A stretch of 64,000 nt of DNA from Pseudomonas moraviensis (GTDB taxonomy: Bacteria > Pseudomonadota > Gammaproteobacteria > Pseudomonadales > Pseudomonadaceae): assembly GCF_900105805.1 (NCBI RefSeq), contig NZ_LT629788.1:5068501-5132500 (forward strand). Direction: 5' to 3'. The position numbers and the translations under genes are program-made. The notes beneath the pieces are model-generated. The model had not been told where the DNA came from. It made no database searches and saw only the letters and a program-made list of their open reading frames with translations. Of the stretch, positions 43,345-51,181 are shown piece by piece. How positions within the stretch are numbered: the first letter of the stretch is position 1; every line of letters starts with the position of its first letter.

Positions 43345-44022
43345 ATGCAAATTCGTGCACGGTTGCTCAACGGCCAGTGGTTCAGTCATCTGCCGCTGTC
43401 CTTTCAGGATAGTCTGCTGGCGTTGGCCCGAGAGCGGCGGCTGATCGCGGGGCAGCGGCTGTTCCAGCGCGGCGATGCGCCGTGCGGTCTGTACGCGGTG
43501 CTCGATGGCGCGGTGCGCATCGGCGCAGTCAGCGAGCAGGGCAAGGAGGCGTTGTTGAGTCTGGTGGAGGCGCCGCACTGGTTCGGCGAAATCTGCCTGT
43601 TTGACGGTCAGCCACGCACCCATGATGCCTATGCCGTCGGGGCATGCACCTTGCTGAATATTCCGCAGGCGGCGCTGCTCAAACTGCTCGACGACCAGCC
43701 GCAGTATTGGCGGCATCTGGCGCTGCTGATGAGCCACAAATTGCGCCTGGCCTTCATCAATCTTGAACAACTGAGCCTGCTGCCGGCCCCGGCGCGCTTG
43801 GCTCATCGCTTGTTGATGATCGCCGAAGGCTACGGCGAACTCGACGCACCACGCCGGACGCTGCAACTGCCGCAGGAGCAGTTGGCAGCGATGCTGTCGC
43901 TGTCGCGGCAGACTACCAATCAGATCCTCAAGGACTTGCAGGGGCAGGGGATTATTGGTCTGGCTTACGGCGAGATCGAAATCCTCGATAGCGCGCGATT
44001 GCGTGTCTTGGCCACGATTTGA
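43345..44022 (+). CDS. Crp/Fnr-family transcriptional regulator
   Basis: 225 residues. The N-terminal cyclic-nucleotide-binding fold (LFQRGDAPCGLYAVLDGAVRIG, GEICLFDGQPRTHDAYAV) is followed by a long helix and a C-terminal HTH (LPQEQLAAMLSLSRQTTNQILKDLQGQG). No N-terminal Fnr cysteines are present. The conserved neighbour Mpo1-like gene (as PA0278-PA0279 in my memory) suggests a functional tie. The start has CAGGAG upstream. Confidence 0.86.
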   Translation: MQIRARLLNGQWFSHLPLSFQDSLLALARERRLIAGQRLFQRGDAPCGLYAVLDGAVRIGAVSEQGKEALLSLVEAPHWFGEICLFDGQPRTHDAYAVGACTLLNIPQAALLKLLDDQPQYWRHLALLMSHKLRLAFINLEQLSLLPAPARLAHRLLMIAEGYGELDAPRRTLQLPQEQLAAMLSLSRQTTNQILKDLQGQGIIGLAYGEIEILDSARLRVLATI

Positions 44023-44040
44023 GATTTCACACCGAACCAT

Positions 44041-44131
44041 TGTAGGAGTGAGCCTGCTCGCGATAGCGGTATGTCAGTCACACATGAATCAACTGACAGA
44101 TTGCTATCGCGAGCAGGCTCACTCCTACAGG
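44041..44131. repeat. REP inverted pair, family A
   Basis: TGTAGGAGTGAGCCTGCTCG and its complement, enclosing a spacer of about 45 bases with an inner TGTCAGT / ACTGACA pair, between convergent genes. Confidence 0.9.
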
Positions 44132-44146
44132 GGATCTACGCTTGGA

Positions 44147-44557
44147 TTACGAACCGCGATAGGTCGAGAAACCGTACGGGCTCAGCAGCAGCGGGATGTG
44201 GTAGTGCTGATCGGTCTGCTTGACCTGGAAGATCACCGGAATTTCCGGGAAGAACGTCTCGTGCTTGATCTTCTGGTAGTACTCGCCGGTCTTGAACACC
44301 ACGCGGTATTCACCGGCCTCGAATGGCTGTTTGGCCGGGAACAGTTCGGCGATCCGCCCTTGCTCGTTGGTGGTGCCTTGGGCCAGTGGCTGCCAGTTTT
44401 CGCCGACGTGTTTTTCCAGGGTGACGTTGATGCCCGGTGATGGCAGGCCGTTTTCCAGGTTGAGCACGTGCACGCTCAGCGGGTTGCCGGCGGCCAGCGC
44501 CAGGCTGGAAACAGCGCTCAGGCCGAGGGCGGCGAGGGTCATGCGCAGGGTGGTCAT
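44147..44557 (-). CDS. hiuH: Periplasmic 5-hydroxyisourate hydrolase (transthyretin-like)
   Basis: 136 residues. The first 22 form a signal peptide (ALGLSAVSSLALAAG). The mature part has the HIU hydrolase hallmarks: HVLNLENGLPSPG at the N-terminus, YHIPLLLSP, and the C-terminal YRGS tetrapeptide. Cytosolic UraH hydrolyses 5-hydroxyisourate; the periplasmic form (E. coli HiuH/YedX) is controlled by the HprRS and CusRS two-component systems. AAGGAGAT precedes the start. It is preceded in the operon by an HbpS-like gene 11 bases away. Confidence 0.9.
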   Translation of the reverse strand: MTTLRMTLAALGLSAVSSLALAAGNPLSVHVLNLENGLPSPGINVTLEKHVGENWQPLAQGTTNEQGRIAELFPAKQPFEAGEYRVVFKTGEYYQKIKHETFFPEIPVIFQVKQTDQHYHIPLLLSPYGFSTYRGS

Positions 44558-44568
44558 GGTGGATCTCC

Positions 44569-45054
44569 TTAGTGGGAACGGGTGATGGTCAGGCCGGCTT
44601 TGTCGGCGGCGGCGAGGGCGCAGTTTTCGTCTTGCTCACCGCCGCCGGAACCGGCCACGCCCATGGCGCCGACCAGTTCGCTGCCGGCGAACAGCGGAAT
44701 GCCGCCGCCGAGCAAGAGCAATTCGTCGAGGGTGTTGAGGTTGGCGGTTTCCGGGTTGCTGCGGGCGCGCTCGGCGAACAGCCGCGTCGGGGTCTTGGTC
44801 GACAGCGCGGTGTAGGCCTTGCGCTGACTGGCGGCGGTGTTATGCGGGCCGACGCCGTCACCACGCAGCGTCACCAACAGGTTGCCGCCACGGTCGAGCA
44901 CCGACACCGTGCCGGTGCAGCTGCTCATCGCCTTGTCGGCCAGCCAGCGTGCGGTTTTCAGATCGAGGTCGGCGTGGCGCGGCAGTTCCGGTGTGGCGCT
45001 CGCGGCGCCGCTGAGGCCGAGGAACAGGCTGGCGACAAGGTATTTGACGGTCAT
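44569..45054 (-). CDS. Secreted GlcG/HbpS-family heme-binding-like protein
   Basis: 161 residues. Signal peptide to about residue 20 (VASLFLGLSGAASATP). The GlcG/HbpS fold is seen in LTLKTAR-like start, VSVLDRGGNLLVTLRGDGVGP and GGIPLFAGSELVGAMGVAGSGGGEQDE. Streptomyces HbpS binds heme and transmits oxidative stress to the SenS kinase. Next to an HprS/CopS-like kinase, a similar accessory sensing role is possible but unproven. It is the first gene of the hiuH operon, divergent from the response regulator gene. Confidence 0.82.
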   Translation of the reverse strand: MTVKYLVASLFLGLSGAASATPELPRHADLDLKTARWLADKAMSSCTGTVSVLDRGGNLLVTLRGDGVGPHNTAASQRKAYTALSTKTPTRLFAERARSNPETANLNTLDELLLLGGGIPLFAGSELVGAMGVAGSGGGEQDENCALAAADKAGLTITRSH

Positions 45055-45120
45055 GGGCAGGCTCCGAATGGGGATGTCTGCACCTTAACCGGCGCACTTC
45101 GTCAGAACCCCGTCAGGCGG

Positions 45121-45136
45121 ATTACAAGTTTGTAAT
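45121..45136. promoter_or_regulatory. HprR/CusR-like operator
   Basis: ATTACAA-GT-TTGTAAT is a perfect 7+7 inverted repeat in the divergent promoter of the hbpS-hiuH operon and the two-component system. It closely resembles the E. coli box CATTACAAAATTGTAATG bound by HprR and CusR. Confidence 0.8.
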
Positions 45137-45190
45137 GGGCAACGACGCCGAACACGCCTAGCCTGTGTGCCTGAACAATCGAGGTGTGCC

Positions 45191-45871
45191 ATGCGTTTGC
45201 TGGTCGTAGAAGATGAAGCCAAAACCGCCAATTTCCTCGCCAAGGGCCTGGGCGAGTCGGGTTTTGCCGTAGATGTGGCGCTCAATGGTCTCGACGGCCG
45301 CTATTTTATCGAGCAGCAGGCATATGACCTGATCATCCTCGACGTGATGCTGCCCGGTCTCAACGGCTGGCAATTGCTGCAACTGATCCGCCAGCGCGGC
45401 GCCACACCGGTGCTGTTTCTCACCGCCAAGGACGCCATCGAAGACCGCGTCCGTGGGCTGGAGCTGGGTGCCGATGATTACCTGCTCAAACCCTTCGCCT
45501 TCGCCGAATTGCTCGCGCGGGTGCGCACGCTGCTGCGACGCGGGCCGATGCGCGAAGCCAAGTCGTACAACATCGCTGATCTGGAGATCGACGTGTTGCG
45601 CCGCCGGGTCAGTCGCGGCGGCCAACGCATTGCTCTGACCAACAAAGAGTTTGCCTTGCTGCAGTTGCTCGCCAGCCGCCAGGGCGAAGTGCTGTCGCGC
45701 ACGCTGATCGCTTCGCAGGTGTGGAACCTGAATTTCGACAGCGACACCAACATGGTCGAAGTCGCAGTCCGACGCTTGCGCGCCAAGGTCGACGACCCGT
45801 ACATGCCGAAACTTATCCACACCGTGCGCGGCGTCGGTTATCAGCTGGAAGCGCCGGACGATGTGGAGTAG
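45191..45871 (+). CDS. OmpR-family response regulator (HprR/CopR/CusR-like)
   Basis: 226 residues. Receiver with Asp51 in LIILDVMLPGLNG, Lys in YLLKPFAFAELLAR, then a winged-helix domain (ALTNKEFALLQLLASRQGEVLSR, VEVAVRRLRAKVDDP, VRGVGYQLE). The heavy-metal/oxidant type is indicated by length and context. It lies beside a matching operator at 45121-45136 and overlaps the kinase gene by 11 bases. The ATG at 45191 follows GAGGTG; an upstream GTG-like frame at 45167 is not preferred. CopR and HprR cannot be distinguished without alignment. Confidence 0.88.
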   Translation: MRLLVVEDEAKTANFLAKGLGESGFAVDVALNGLDGRYFIEQQAYDLIILDVMLPGLNGWQLLQLIRQRGATPVLFLTAKDAIEDRVRGLELGADDYLLKPFAFAELLARVRTLLRRGPMREAKSYNIADLEIDVLRRRVSRGGQRIALTNKEFALLQLLASRQGEVLSRTLIASQVWNLNFDSDTNMVEVAVRRLRAKVDDPYMPKLIHTVRGVGYQLEAPDDVE

Positions 45872-47249
45872 ATCGATCGCCTGGCGTCTGGCGCTGGCCT
45901 TCGCCGTGGTCTGCGCGCTGGTACTCAGCGCAATCGGCCTTTTTCTCTACCGCTCGCTGGCCTCCGAATTGGCTTTCCGTGACGACATGGCCTTGCTTGG
46001 ACGCCTGGAACAAGTGCGCGCCTTGCTCGCTGACAGCGACAGTCTTGACGCTTTGCAGGCACGGCCGCGGCTGTACCAGAACATGCTCGGCAATCTCGAC
46101 AGCCTGCTGCTGGTGCGCCGCGCCGACGGCTCCAGCGTGATCGCGATCAACCCGCGTCAGCGCGAATTGCCAGCGCTCAATGCATTAGCGCGAGAACAAC
46201 TGCCGCAACGCCGCGACGTACTCACCTGGCAGGCCAGCGACGGCGCCGAATTGGCCTTGCTGTCCGGCCAGGCCCAAGGCCCCAACGGTGAAACCCTGAC
46301 GGTGATCGCCGGCAAGGTGCTCAGCGAGCGCGAGCAGATGCTCGGCAGTTATCGCCTGCGCCTGTATCTGGCTGTCGGCCTCGGCGCATTGCTCGCCTTT
46401 GCGCTGGGCCTGTTGTTGCTGCGTCGGGGGCTGCAACCGTTGCATCAGTTGAGCGAAGCGGTGCGCAACATCGATCTGCGCAGCCTCGATCGACGCCTGC
46501 CGACCGAGGGCACGCCGACCGAATTGCGCGAGCCGGTGCACGCGCTCAACGCCATGCTGGCGCGGCTGGACGACAGTGTGCAGCGTCTGTCGCAGTTCTC
46601 TGCCGACCTCGCCCACGAAATCCGCACGCCGTTGCACACCTTGCTGGCCAGCAACGGCCAGGCCCTGAACCATCCGCGCAGCACGGCGGAATATCAGGAC
46701 GTGCTGGCCTCGAACATGGAAGAGTTCGAACGGCTCAAGCGCATGGCCGAGAACCTGATGTTTCTCGCCCGCGCCGAACAGGCCGAACGCGCGCTCAACC
46801 TGCAAACACTGGACTTGCGCAGCGTCGGCGACGAGCTCTGCGATTACTTCGAAGCCCTGGCCGATGACCGCGACCTCCAACTGCAAAACCGCATGCACGG
46901 CGAATTGCCCGCCGACCAGCAACTGCTGCAACGCGCCCTCGGCAACCTGTTGGCCAACGCCGTGCGTCACGCGGACCCCGGCACCCTGATCAGCCTTCGC
47001 CGCCGCGATGAACCGGGTATGTGCTGGCTGCAAGTACACAACCACGGCCCGATCATCCCGCCTGAGCATCTGGGCAAACTGTTCGATCGCTTTTATCGCG
47101 TCGACCCTTCGCGAGCCGAACCGGGCGATTCGGGCGGGTTGGGGCTGGCGATAGTGCAGTCGATCATGCAGTTGCATGGCGGGCAGGTGCGGGTGAGTAG
47201 TGATGTGGCGGGGACGGTGTTTGAGTTGGGGTTTGAGGAGCGGTGTTAA
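45861..47249 (+). CDS. Heavy-metal/oxidant sensor histidine kinase (HprS/CopS-like)
   Basis: 462 residues. Two membrane helices (about 8-30 and 168-190) border a periplasmic sensor domain, followed by HAMP, a HisKA domain with FSADLAHEIRTPLH (phospho-acceptor His) and an HATPase domain (NLLANAVRHA, FDRFYRVDPSR, GLGLAIVQSI). It should phosphorylate the adjacent regulator. The ligand could be copper/silver or an oxidant; the linked hiuH favours an HprS-like peroxide signal. Confidence 0.88.
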   Translation: MWSRSIAWRLALAFAVVCALVLSAIGLFLYRSLASELAFRDDMALLGRLEQVRALLADSDSLDALQARPRLYQNMLGNLDSLLLVRRADGSSVIAINPRQRELPALNALAREQLPQRRDVLTWQASDGAELALLSGQAQGPNGETLTVIAGKVLSEREQMLGSYRLRLYLAVGLGALLAFALGLLLLRRGLQPLHQLSEAVRNIDLRSLDRRLPTEGTPTELREPVHALNAMLARLDDSVQRLSQFSADLAHEIRTPLHTLLASNGQALNHPRSTAEYQDVLASNMEEFERLKRMAENLMFLARAEQAERALNLQTLDLRSVGDELCDYFEALADDRDLQLQNRMHGELPADQQLLQRALGNLLANAVRHADPGTLISLRRRDEPGMCWLQVHNHGPIIPPEHLGKLFDRFYRVDPSRAEPGDSGGLGLAIVQSIMQLHGGQVRVSSDVAGTVFELGFEERC

Positions 47250-47284
47250 GACGTAAGCGATGGCTGACGATCTACGCTAAGCTC

Positions 47285-47316
47285 ATTTAATTGCATTGTT
47301 GATGATGCAATTAAAT
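47285..47316. promoter_or_regulatory. Long inverted repeat with operator copy 1 of hipBA
   Basis: ATTTAATTGCAT (47285-47296) and ATGCAATTAAAT (47305-47316) form perfect 12-base arms with an 8-base spacer. Inside, TGCATTGT-TG-ATGATGCA (47292-47309) repeats the operator pattern of copy 2. Followed by a T-run, it could also act as a terminator for the upstream kinase gene. Confidence 0.65.
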
Positions 47317-47330
47317 TTTTTTGGTGGATT

Positions 47331-47348
47331 TGCATTGTAAACAATGCA
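47331..47348. promoter_or_regulatory. Operator copy 2 of hipBA
   Basis: TGCATTGT-AA-ACAATGCA has perfect 8-base arms and ends 12 bases before the hipB start. It is a strong candidate site for autorepression by HipB; the centre is 39 bases from that of copy 1, nearly four helical turns. Confidence 0.72.
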
Positions 47349-47360
47349 TTTGGGGCGGTG

Positions 47361-47609
47361 ATGGAAAAAATTGGCGAGTTGATCAGAAGCTTGCGTAAGG
47401 CTGAAAAGCTGTCCCAGCAAGCTTTGGCGCAGCAATACGGCATGAGCCGCGCAACAATCTCGGGGATTGAAAACAACACAATCTCGGAAATCGGTCTGCG
47501 TAAAGTCGAAGCGATTCTTAACGGATTCGGCTACGAATTGGCCGCAATCCCCCGCGCCTCTCGACGGCCGACACTCGACACGCTGCGCAAGGTGAACTTC
47601 CATGGCTGA
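47361..47609 (+). CDS. hipB: HipB-like XRE-family antitoxin/repressor
   Basis: 82 residues. A Cro/CI helix-turn-helix is present (IGELIRSLRKAEKLSQQALAQ, MSRATISGIENN). It starts at the ATG 47361 with GGGGCGG upstream. It overlaps the kinase-toxin gene by 8 bases, so they are cotranslated. HipB proteins bind palindromic operators and neutralise HipA; the two matching palindromes lie directly upstream. Confidence 0.87.
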   Translation: MEKIGELIRSLRKAEKLSQQALAQQYGMSRATISGIENNTISEIGLRKVEAILNGFGYELAAIPRASRRPTLDTLRKVNFHG

Positions 47610-48825
47610 GGCATTGGACCGCTTGCAGGTCTGCGTCGGCGGCCATGAGGTTGGAAGATTGGGGCGCGGGGACGCAGATGTCGACAGCGTGTTCAGCTAT
47701 CGGGACGATGCGATTGATGAAAATGCCGTTTCGCTGACCATGCCGACACGCCTGGAAAGTTATGGTTGTGAACGCGGCATTCATCCGATATTCGAGATGA
47801 ATCTTCCTGAAGGTGCGTTGCGCGATGAGTTGGTCCGGCGTTTCAGCAAAGCCGTGCGCGGCTTCGATGACTTCGCTTTACTAAGTATCGTCGGCCCGCA
47901 TCAACTCGGGCGTCTTTCGATCGCGAGCGCATCGACAACTGATCGTCCACCTGAAACCTCGCTCGCTGAGTTGTTGGTTCATGACGGTGCGCAAGGTTTG
48001 TTCGAGGATCTTTTGCAGACTTACGGGCAGTATTCCGGGGTTTCAGGCGTGCAGCCCAAAGTATTGGTGCGTGACAGTGCCGCTGCAATAGACCGACTGA
48101 CGCACCGAGGCTCGACTCATCTGGTCAAAGCCTTCCGTGCCGAAGAGTATCCCGAGCTGGCAACCAACGAATATTTCTGCCTGCGCGCTGCGCAACTTTG
48201 TGGCCTCGACGTGCCGCATTTCGAACTCAGCGAGCATGGCAAATTTCTCGTCCTCGAGCGTTTTGACTTGAGCGACACCGGATACCTCGGTTTCGAAGAC
48301 TTTTGCGCGCTCAACGGCTGGCCGTCGAAGGCCAAATACGATGGCTCTTACGAAGGAGTCGCACGGCAGATCAAGGCGTTTGTTTCGCCCTCATTACTCA
48401 AGCACGCACTGGAAGCTTTCTTCAAGATTGTCGCTTTATCGGCGGCATTGAAAAACGGCGATGCCCACCTGAAAAACTTTGGTGTGCTCTATGAGGATTG
48501 TGGCGAGCGCGCATTGGTCAGGCTGGCTCCGGCGTACGACATCATCACCACGTCGGTGTACATCAAGAGCGATAGTATGGCACTGCTGTTGGGCGGTTCG
48601 AAGGCGTGGCCCAAGCATAAAATGCTTACCAGGTTTGGTCGTACGGCCTGCAATCTAAGTGAAGCGCGTTGCAACCAGTTACTGCAAATGGTCGCGCAGG
48701 GTGTACAGCAAGCGCTGGGCGAAATGGCGGAGTACAGCGCAAATCATCCTGCCTTCGCAGAGGTGGGCGCTGCAATGATCGAACAATGGTCGGCCGGTCT
48801 GGCGCGCAGCCTGCGCAACAGTTAA
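47602..48825 (+). CDS. hipA: HipA-family Ser/Thr kinase toxin
   Basis: 407 residues. The N-terminal HipA_N domain is followed by the kinase core: the phosphate-binding SGVSGVQPKVLV, the catalytic loop AALKNGDAHLKNFGVLY (Asp and Asn) and the metal-binding DIITT. E. coli HipA phosphorylates glutamyl-tRNA synthetase and triggers persistence; the target here may differ. AT content is a little higher than in flanking genes, consistent with horizontal acquisition, but no mobile element borders it. Confidence 0.88.
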   Translation: MAEALDRLQVCVGGHEVGRLGRGDADVDSVFSYRDDAIDENAVSLTMPTRLESYGCERGIHPIFEMNLPEGALRDELVRRFSKAVRGFDDFALLSIVGPHQLGRLSIASASTTDRPPETSLAELLVHDGAQGLFEDLLQTYGQYSGVSGVQPKVLVRDSAAAIDRLTHRGSTHLVKAFRAEEYPELATNEYFCLRAAQLCGLDVPHFELSEHGKFLVLERFDLSDTGYLGFEDFCALNGWPSKAKYDGSYEGVARQIKAFVSPSLLKHALEAFFKIVALSAALKNGDAHLKNFGVLYEDCGERALVRLAPAYDIITTSVYIKSDSMALLLGGSKAWPKHKMLTRFGRTACNLSEARCNQLLQMVAQGVQQALGEMAEYSANHPAFAEVGAAMIEQWSAGLARSLRNS

Positions 48826-48828
48826 AAC

Positions 48829-49833
48829 TCAGCGCAACTGATCCCGAAACTGCCCCGGCGTCATCCCCGTCCAGCGCTTGAACGCGCGGCTGAAGCTGCT
48901 GGTGTCGGCGAAGCCCAGCAGATAGCTGACTTCACTCAACGAACACTGTGGATCGCGCAGGTGCAACAGCGCGAGGTTTTCACGGCTTTCGTTGAGCAGG
49001 GTGTCGAAGCGACAGCCTTCGTCGGCAAGATGCCGTTGCAGGCTGCGCAGGCTCAGGTGCAAGGCCTGGGCGATGCGTTCGGCGCTCGGTTCGCCTTCGG
49101 GCAATTGTTCTTCAATGGCATCGCGCACTTTGCGTTCCCAGGTCAGCGGTTTGAGCTGGGCGAGGGTGCGTTTGAGTACGGCTTCGTTGTGTTCGGCCAG
49201 TTCCGGGTTGGCGTCATCGAGGTGGCTGTCGAAGTCGCTGAGGGCGAACTCCAGGCGGTCTTCGGCGGCGGAAAAATACACTGGCGCGCGGAGGACTTTG
49301 TGCCATTGCTGGGCGTCGTGCGGTTCCGGGCGGCGCAAATACACCGCCAGCGGTGCATAGTCACGGCCGAGACGATTGCGGCAGGTGCGCACGTAGATCG
49401 CCGCGAAGGCGTCGATGGCTTCGAAGGCCGGAGCCGGGTTGCCTGAGGGGATTTTCAGGCGGAATTGATAGCGGTCTTCGCGGCGGCTCAGTTCCAGCTC
49501 CAGCGCATCGCTGACCACCGGGTGATAACGCACGATGCGCTCGAACACCTCGCGCAAACTGCCGCTGGCCACCAGTGCATAACCGAGCGCGTGGAACGTG
49601 GTCGGGCTGACGAAGCGCGACACGCGCAAGCCCAGCGCCGGATCGCCGCTGGCCTCAACCGCGAGTGCCCACAAACGCGTGGTGCCGGACAGCGGATAAC
49701 GCGCGTTAGGGTCGTCCATCAGCGTCGGGTCGAGCCCGGCCTGCTGGCACAGGGCGAGGCTGTCCAGACCCAGCGCGTCGAGTTGCTTGCGCAGGGCACG
49801 GGTCCAGCTGGCGAGGGAGGTTGGTTCCTTCAT
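48829..49833 (-). CDS. AraC-family regulator with Arabinose_bd-like sensor domain
   Basis: 334 residues. The N-terminal PF12625-type sensor domain is followed by two C-terminal HTHs (SAERIAQALHLSLRSLQRHL and LSEVSYLLGFADTSSFSRAFKRWTGMTPGQFR). Members of this subgroup (OruR/ArgR-like, VirF-like) often regulate a divergent lipid or catabolic gene. It is divergent from a desaturase at 49934, its most likely target. It ends just 4 bases after hipA, tail to tail. Confidence 0.87.
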   Translation of the reverse strand: MKEPTSLASWTRALRKQLDALGLDSLALCQQAGLDPTLMDDPNARYPLSGTTRLWALAVEASGDPALGLRVSRFVSPTTFHALGYALVASGSLREVFERIVRYHPVVSDALELELSRREDRYQFRLKIPSGNPAPAFEAIDAFAAIYVRTCRNRLGRDYAPLAVYLRRPEPHDAQQWHKVLRAPVYFSAAEDRLEFALSDFDSHLDDANPELAEHNEAVLKRTLAQLKPLTWERKVRDAIEEQLPEGEPSAERIAQALHLSLRSLQRHLADEGCRFDTLLNESRENLALLHLRDPQCSLSEVSYLLGFADTSSFSRAFKRWTGMTPGQFRDQLR

Positions 49834-49933
49834 GCTGATTGGCGCGTCCGGTCAACAGGTTGGCGTTCTTGGCTAGCGCGGTTCAAGCCCCGGCGAGGCA
49901 CGATGCACACATCTTAGACCGGAGGATGGAAGC

Positions 49934-51004
49934 ATGGACGGTACTTCTGCAAGCCCTGAACGACTGAATGCGGCGCAGCGCTCGGCGCGTATTCGCCAGG
50001 TGGTGCTGGCCAAAGGTGTGGAGTTGCGTGAGCGCTACCCGATTCTCCAGCATCAGGATGCTCTGGGCGTGGGGATTCTGGCGTTCGCGCTGGCCGGGAT
50101 GATTGGATCAGCGGCGCTGTACATCACCGGCCATATGGCCTGGTGGGTGTGCCTGCTGCTCAACGGGTTTTTCGCCTCGTTGACCCATGAGCTTGAGCAC
50201 GACCTGATCCACAGCATGTATTTCCGCAAGCAGCGCGTGCCGCACAATCTGATGATGGGCCTGGTCTGGCTGGCGCGGCCGAGCACGATCAACCCGTGGA
50301 TCCGCCGTCATCTGCACCTCAACCATCACAAGGTGTCCGGCACCGAAGCCGACATGGAAGAGCGTGCGATCACCAACGGCGAGCCGTGGGGTTTTGCGCG
50401 CCTGTTGATGGTGGGCGACAACCTCATGTCGGCGTTCATCCGCCTGCTACGGGCCAAAACCTGGGCGCACAAGCTGAGCATCGGCAAACGCGTGCTGAAG
50501 GTCTACGCACCGCTGGCGCTGCTGCACTGGGGCGCGTGGTATGTGTTTCTCGGCTTTCATGCGGCCAACGGCATCGCCTATTGGCTGGGCTCGCCAATCG
50601 AATGGTCGGCCACCACGCTTTCGGTAATGCAGGTGATCGATATCGCCGCCGTGGTGATCATCGGCCCGAACGTGCTGCGCACTTTTTGCCTGCATTTCAT
50701 CAGCTCGAACATGCATTACTACGGCGACGTCGAACCGGGCAATGTGCTGCAGCAATGTCAGGTGCTGAACCCGTGGTGGCTGTGGCCGTTGCAGGCGTTT
50801 TGCTTCAATTTCGGCAGCAGTCACGGGATTCATCATTTCGTGGTGAAGGAGCCGTTTTACATTCGCCAGATGACGGTGCCGGTGGCGCATAAGGTAATGC
50901 GCGAGATGGGCGTGCGTTTCAATGATTTCGGCACGTTTGGCCGGGCGAACCGGTTTGTGCGCAGGGACGAAGAGGTGGTGTCCGGGGAAGTGGTGGAGGC
51001 CTGA
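49934..51004 (+). CDS. Membrane fatty acid desaturase/hydroxylase family protein
   Basis: 356 residues. Di-iron His clusters are seen in HELEHDLIH, HLHLNHH and HGIHHF, with four to five membrane helices between them. This is the FA_desaturase/alkane-hydroxylase-like superfamily but clearly distinct from the DesA at 34973. The substrate is unknown; an acyl lipid or fatty acid seems likely, with expression driven by the divergent AraC regulator. The ATG at 49934 has GGAAG and GGAGG upstream. A 170-base repeat follows the stop codon. Confidence 0.83.
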   Translation: MDGTSASPERLNAAQRSARIRQVVLAKGVELRERYPILQHQDALGVGILAFALAGMIGSAALYITGHMAWWVCLLLNGFFASLTHELEHDLIHSMYFRKQRVPHNLMMGLVWLARPSTINPWIRRHLHLNHHKVSGTEADMEERAITNGEPWGFARLLMVGDNLMSAFIRLLRAKTWAHKLSIGKRVLKVYAPLALLHWGAWYVFLGFHAANGIAYWLGSPIEWSATTLSVMQVIDIAAVVIIGPNVLRTFCLHFISSNMHYYGDVEPGNVLQQCQVLNPWWLWPLQAFCFNFGSSHGIHHFVVKEPFYIRQMTVPVAHKVMREMGVRFNDFGTFGRANRFVRRDEEVVSGEVVEA

Positions 51005-51007
51005 CAG

Positions 51008-51177
51008 ATGCCCCTCACCCTAGCCCTCTCCCGGGGGGAGAGGGGACTGATCGAGGTGTTTAGGCTTGATACATCGACCTGAAATTCCGTGCCGAACTCG
51101 GGTTTGAAAAGCATGAAGATCTGCTCCCTTTCCCCCTCTCCCTCTGGGAGAGGGCTGGGGTGAGGGGCTCTTGATCT
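51008..51177. repeat. MITE-like repeat with terminal inverted repeats, copy 1
   Basis: CCCTCACCCTAGCCCTCTCC at the left end and the complement GGGAGAGGGCTGGGGTGAGG at the right end enclose about 130 bases with a core TACATCGACCTGAAA. A related element lies at 58737-58934. No open frame for a transposase is inside. Confidence 0.75.
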
Positions 51178-51181
51178 TGCT

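Noticed and set aside
44147..47249. Naming the two-component system copRS
   Set aside because: Copper (CopRS/CusRS) and oxidant (HprRS) systems cannot be separated by eye, and no copper-resistance genes are adjacent, so no symbol was given.
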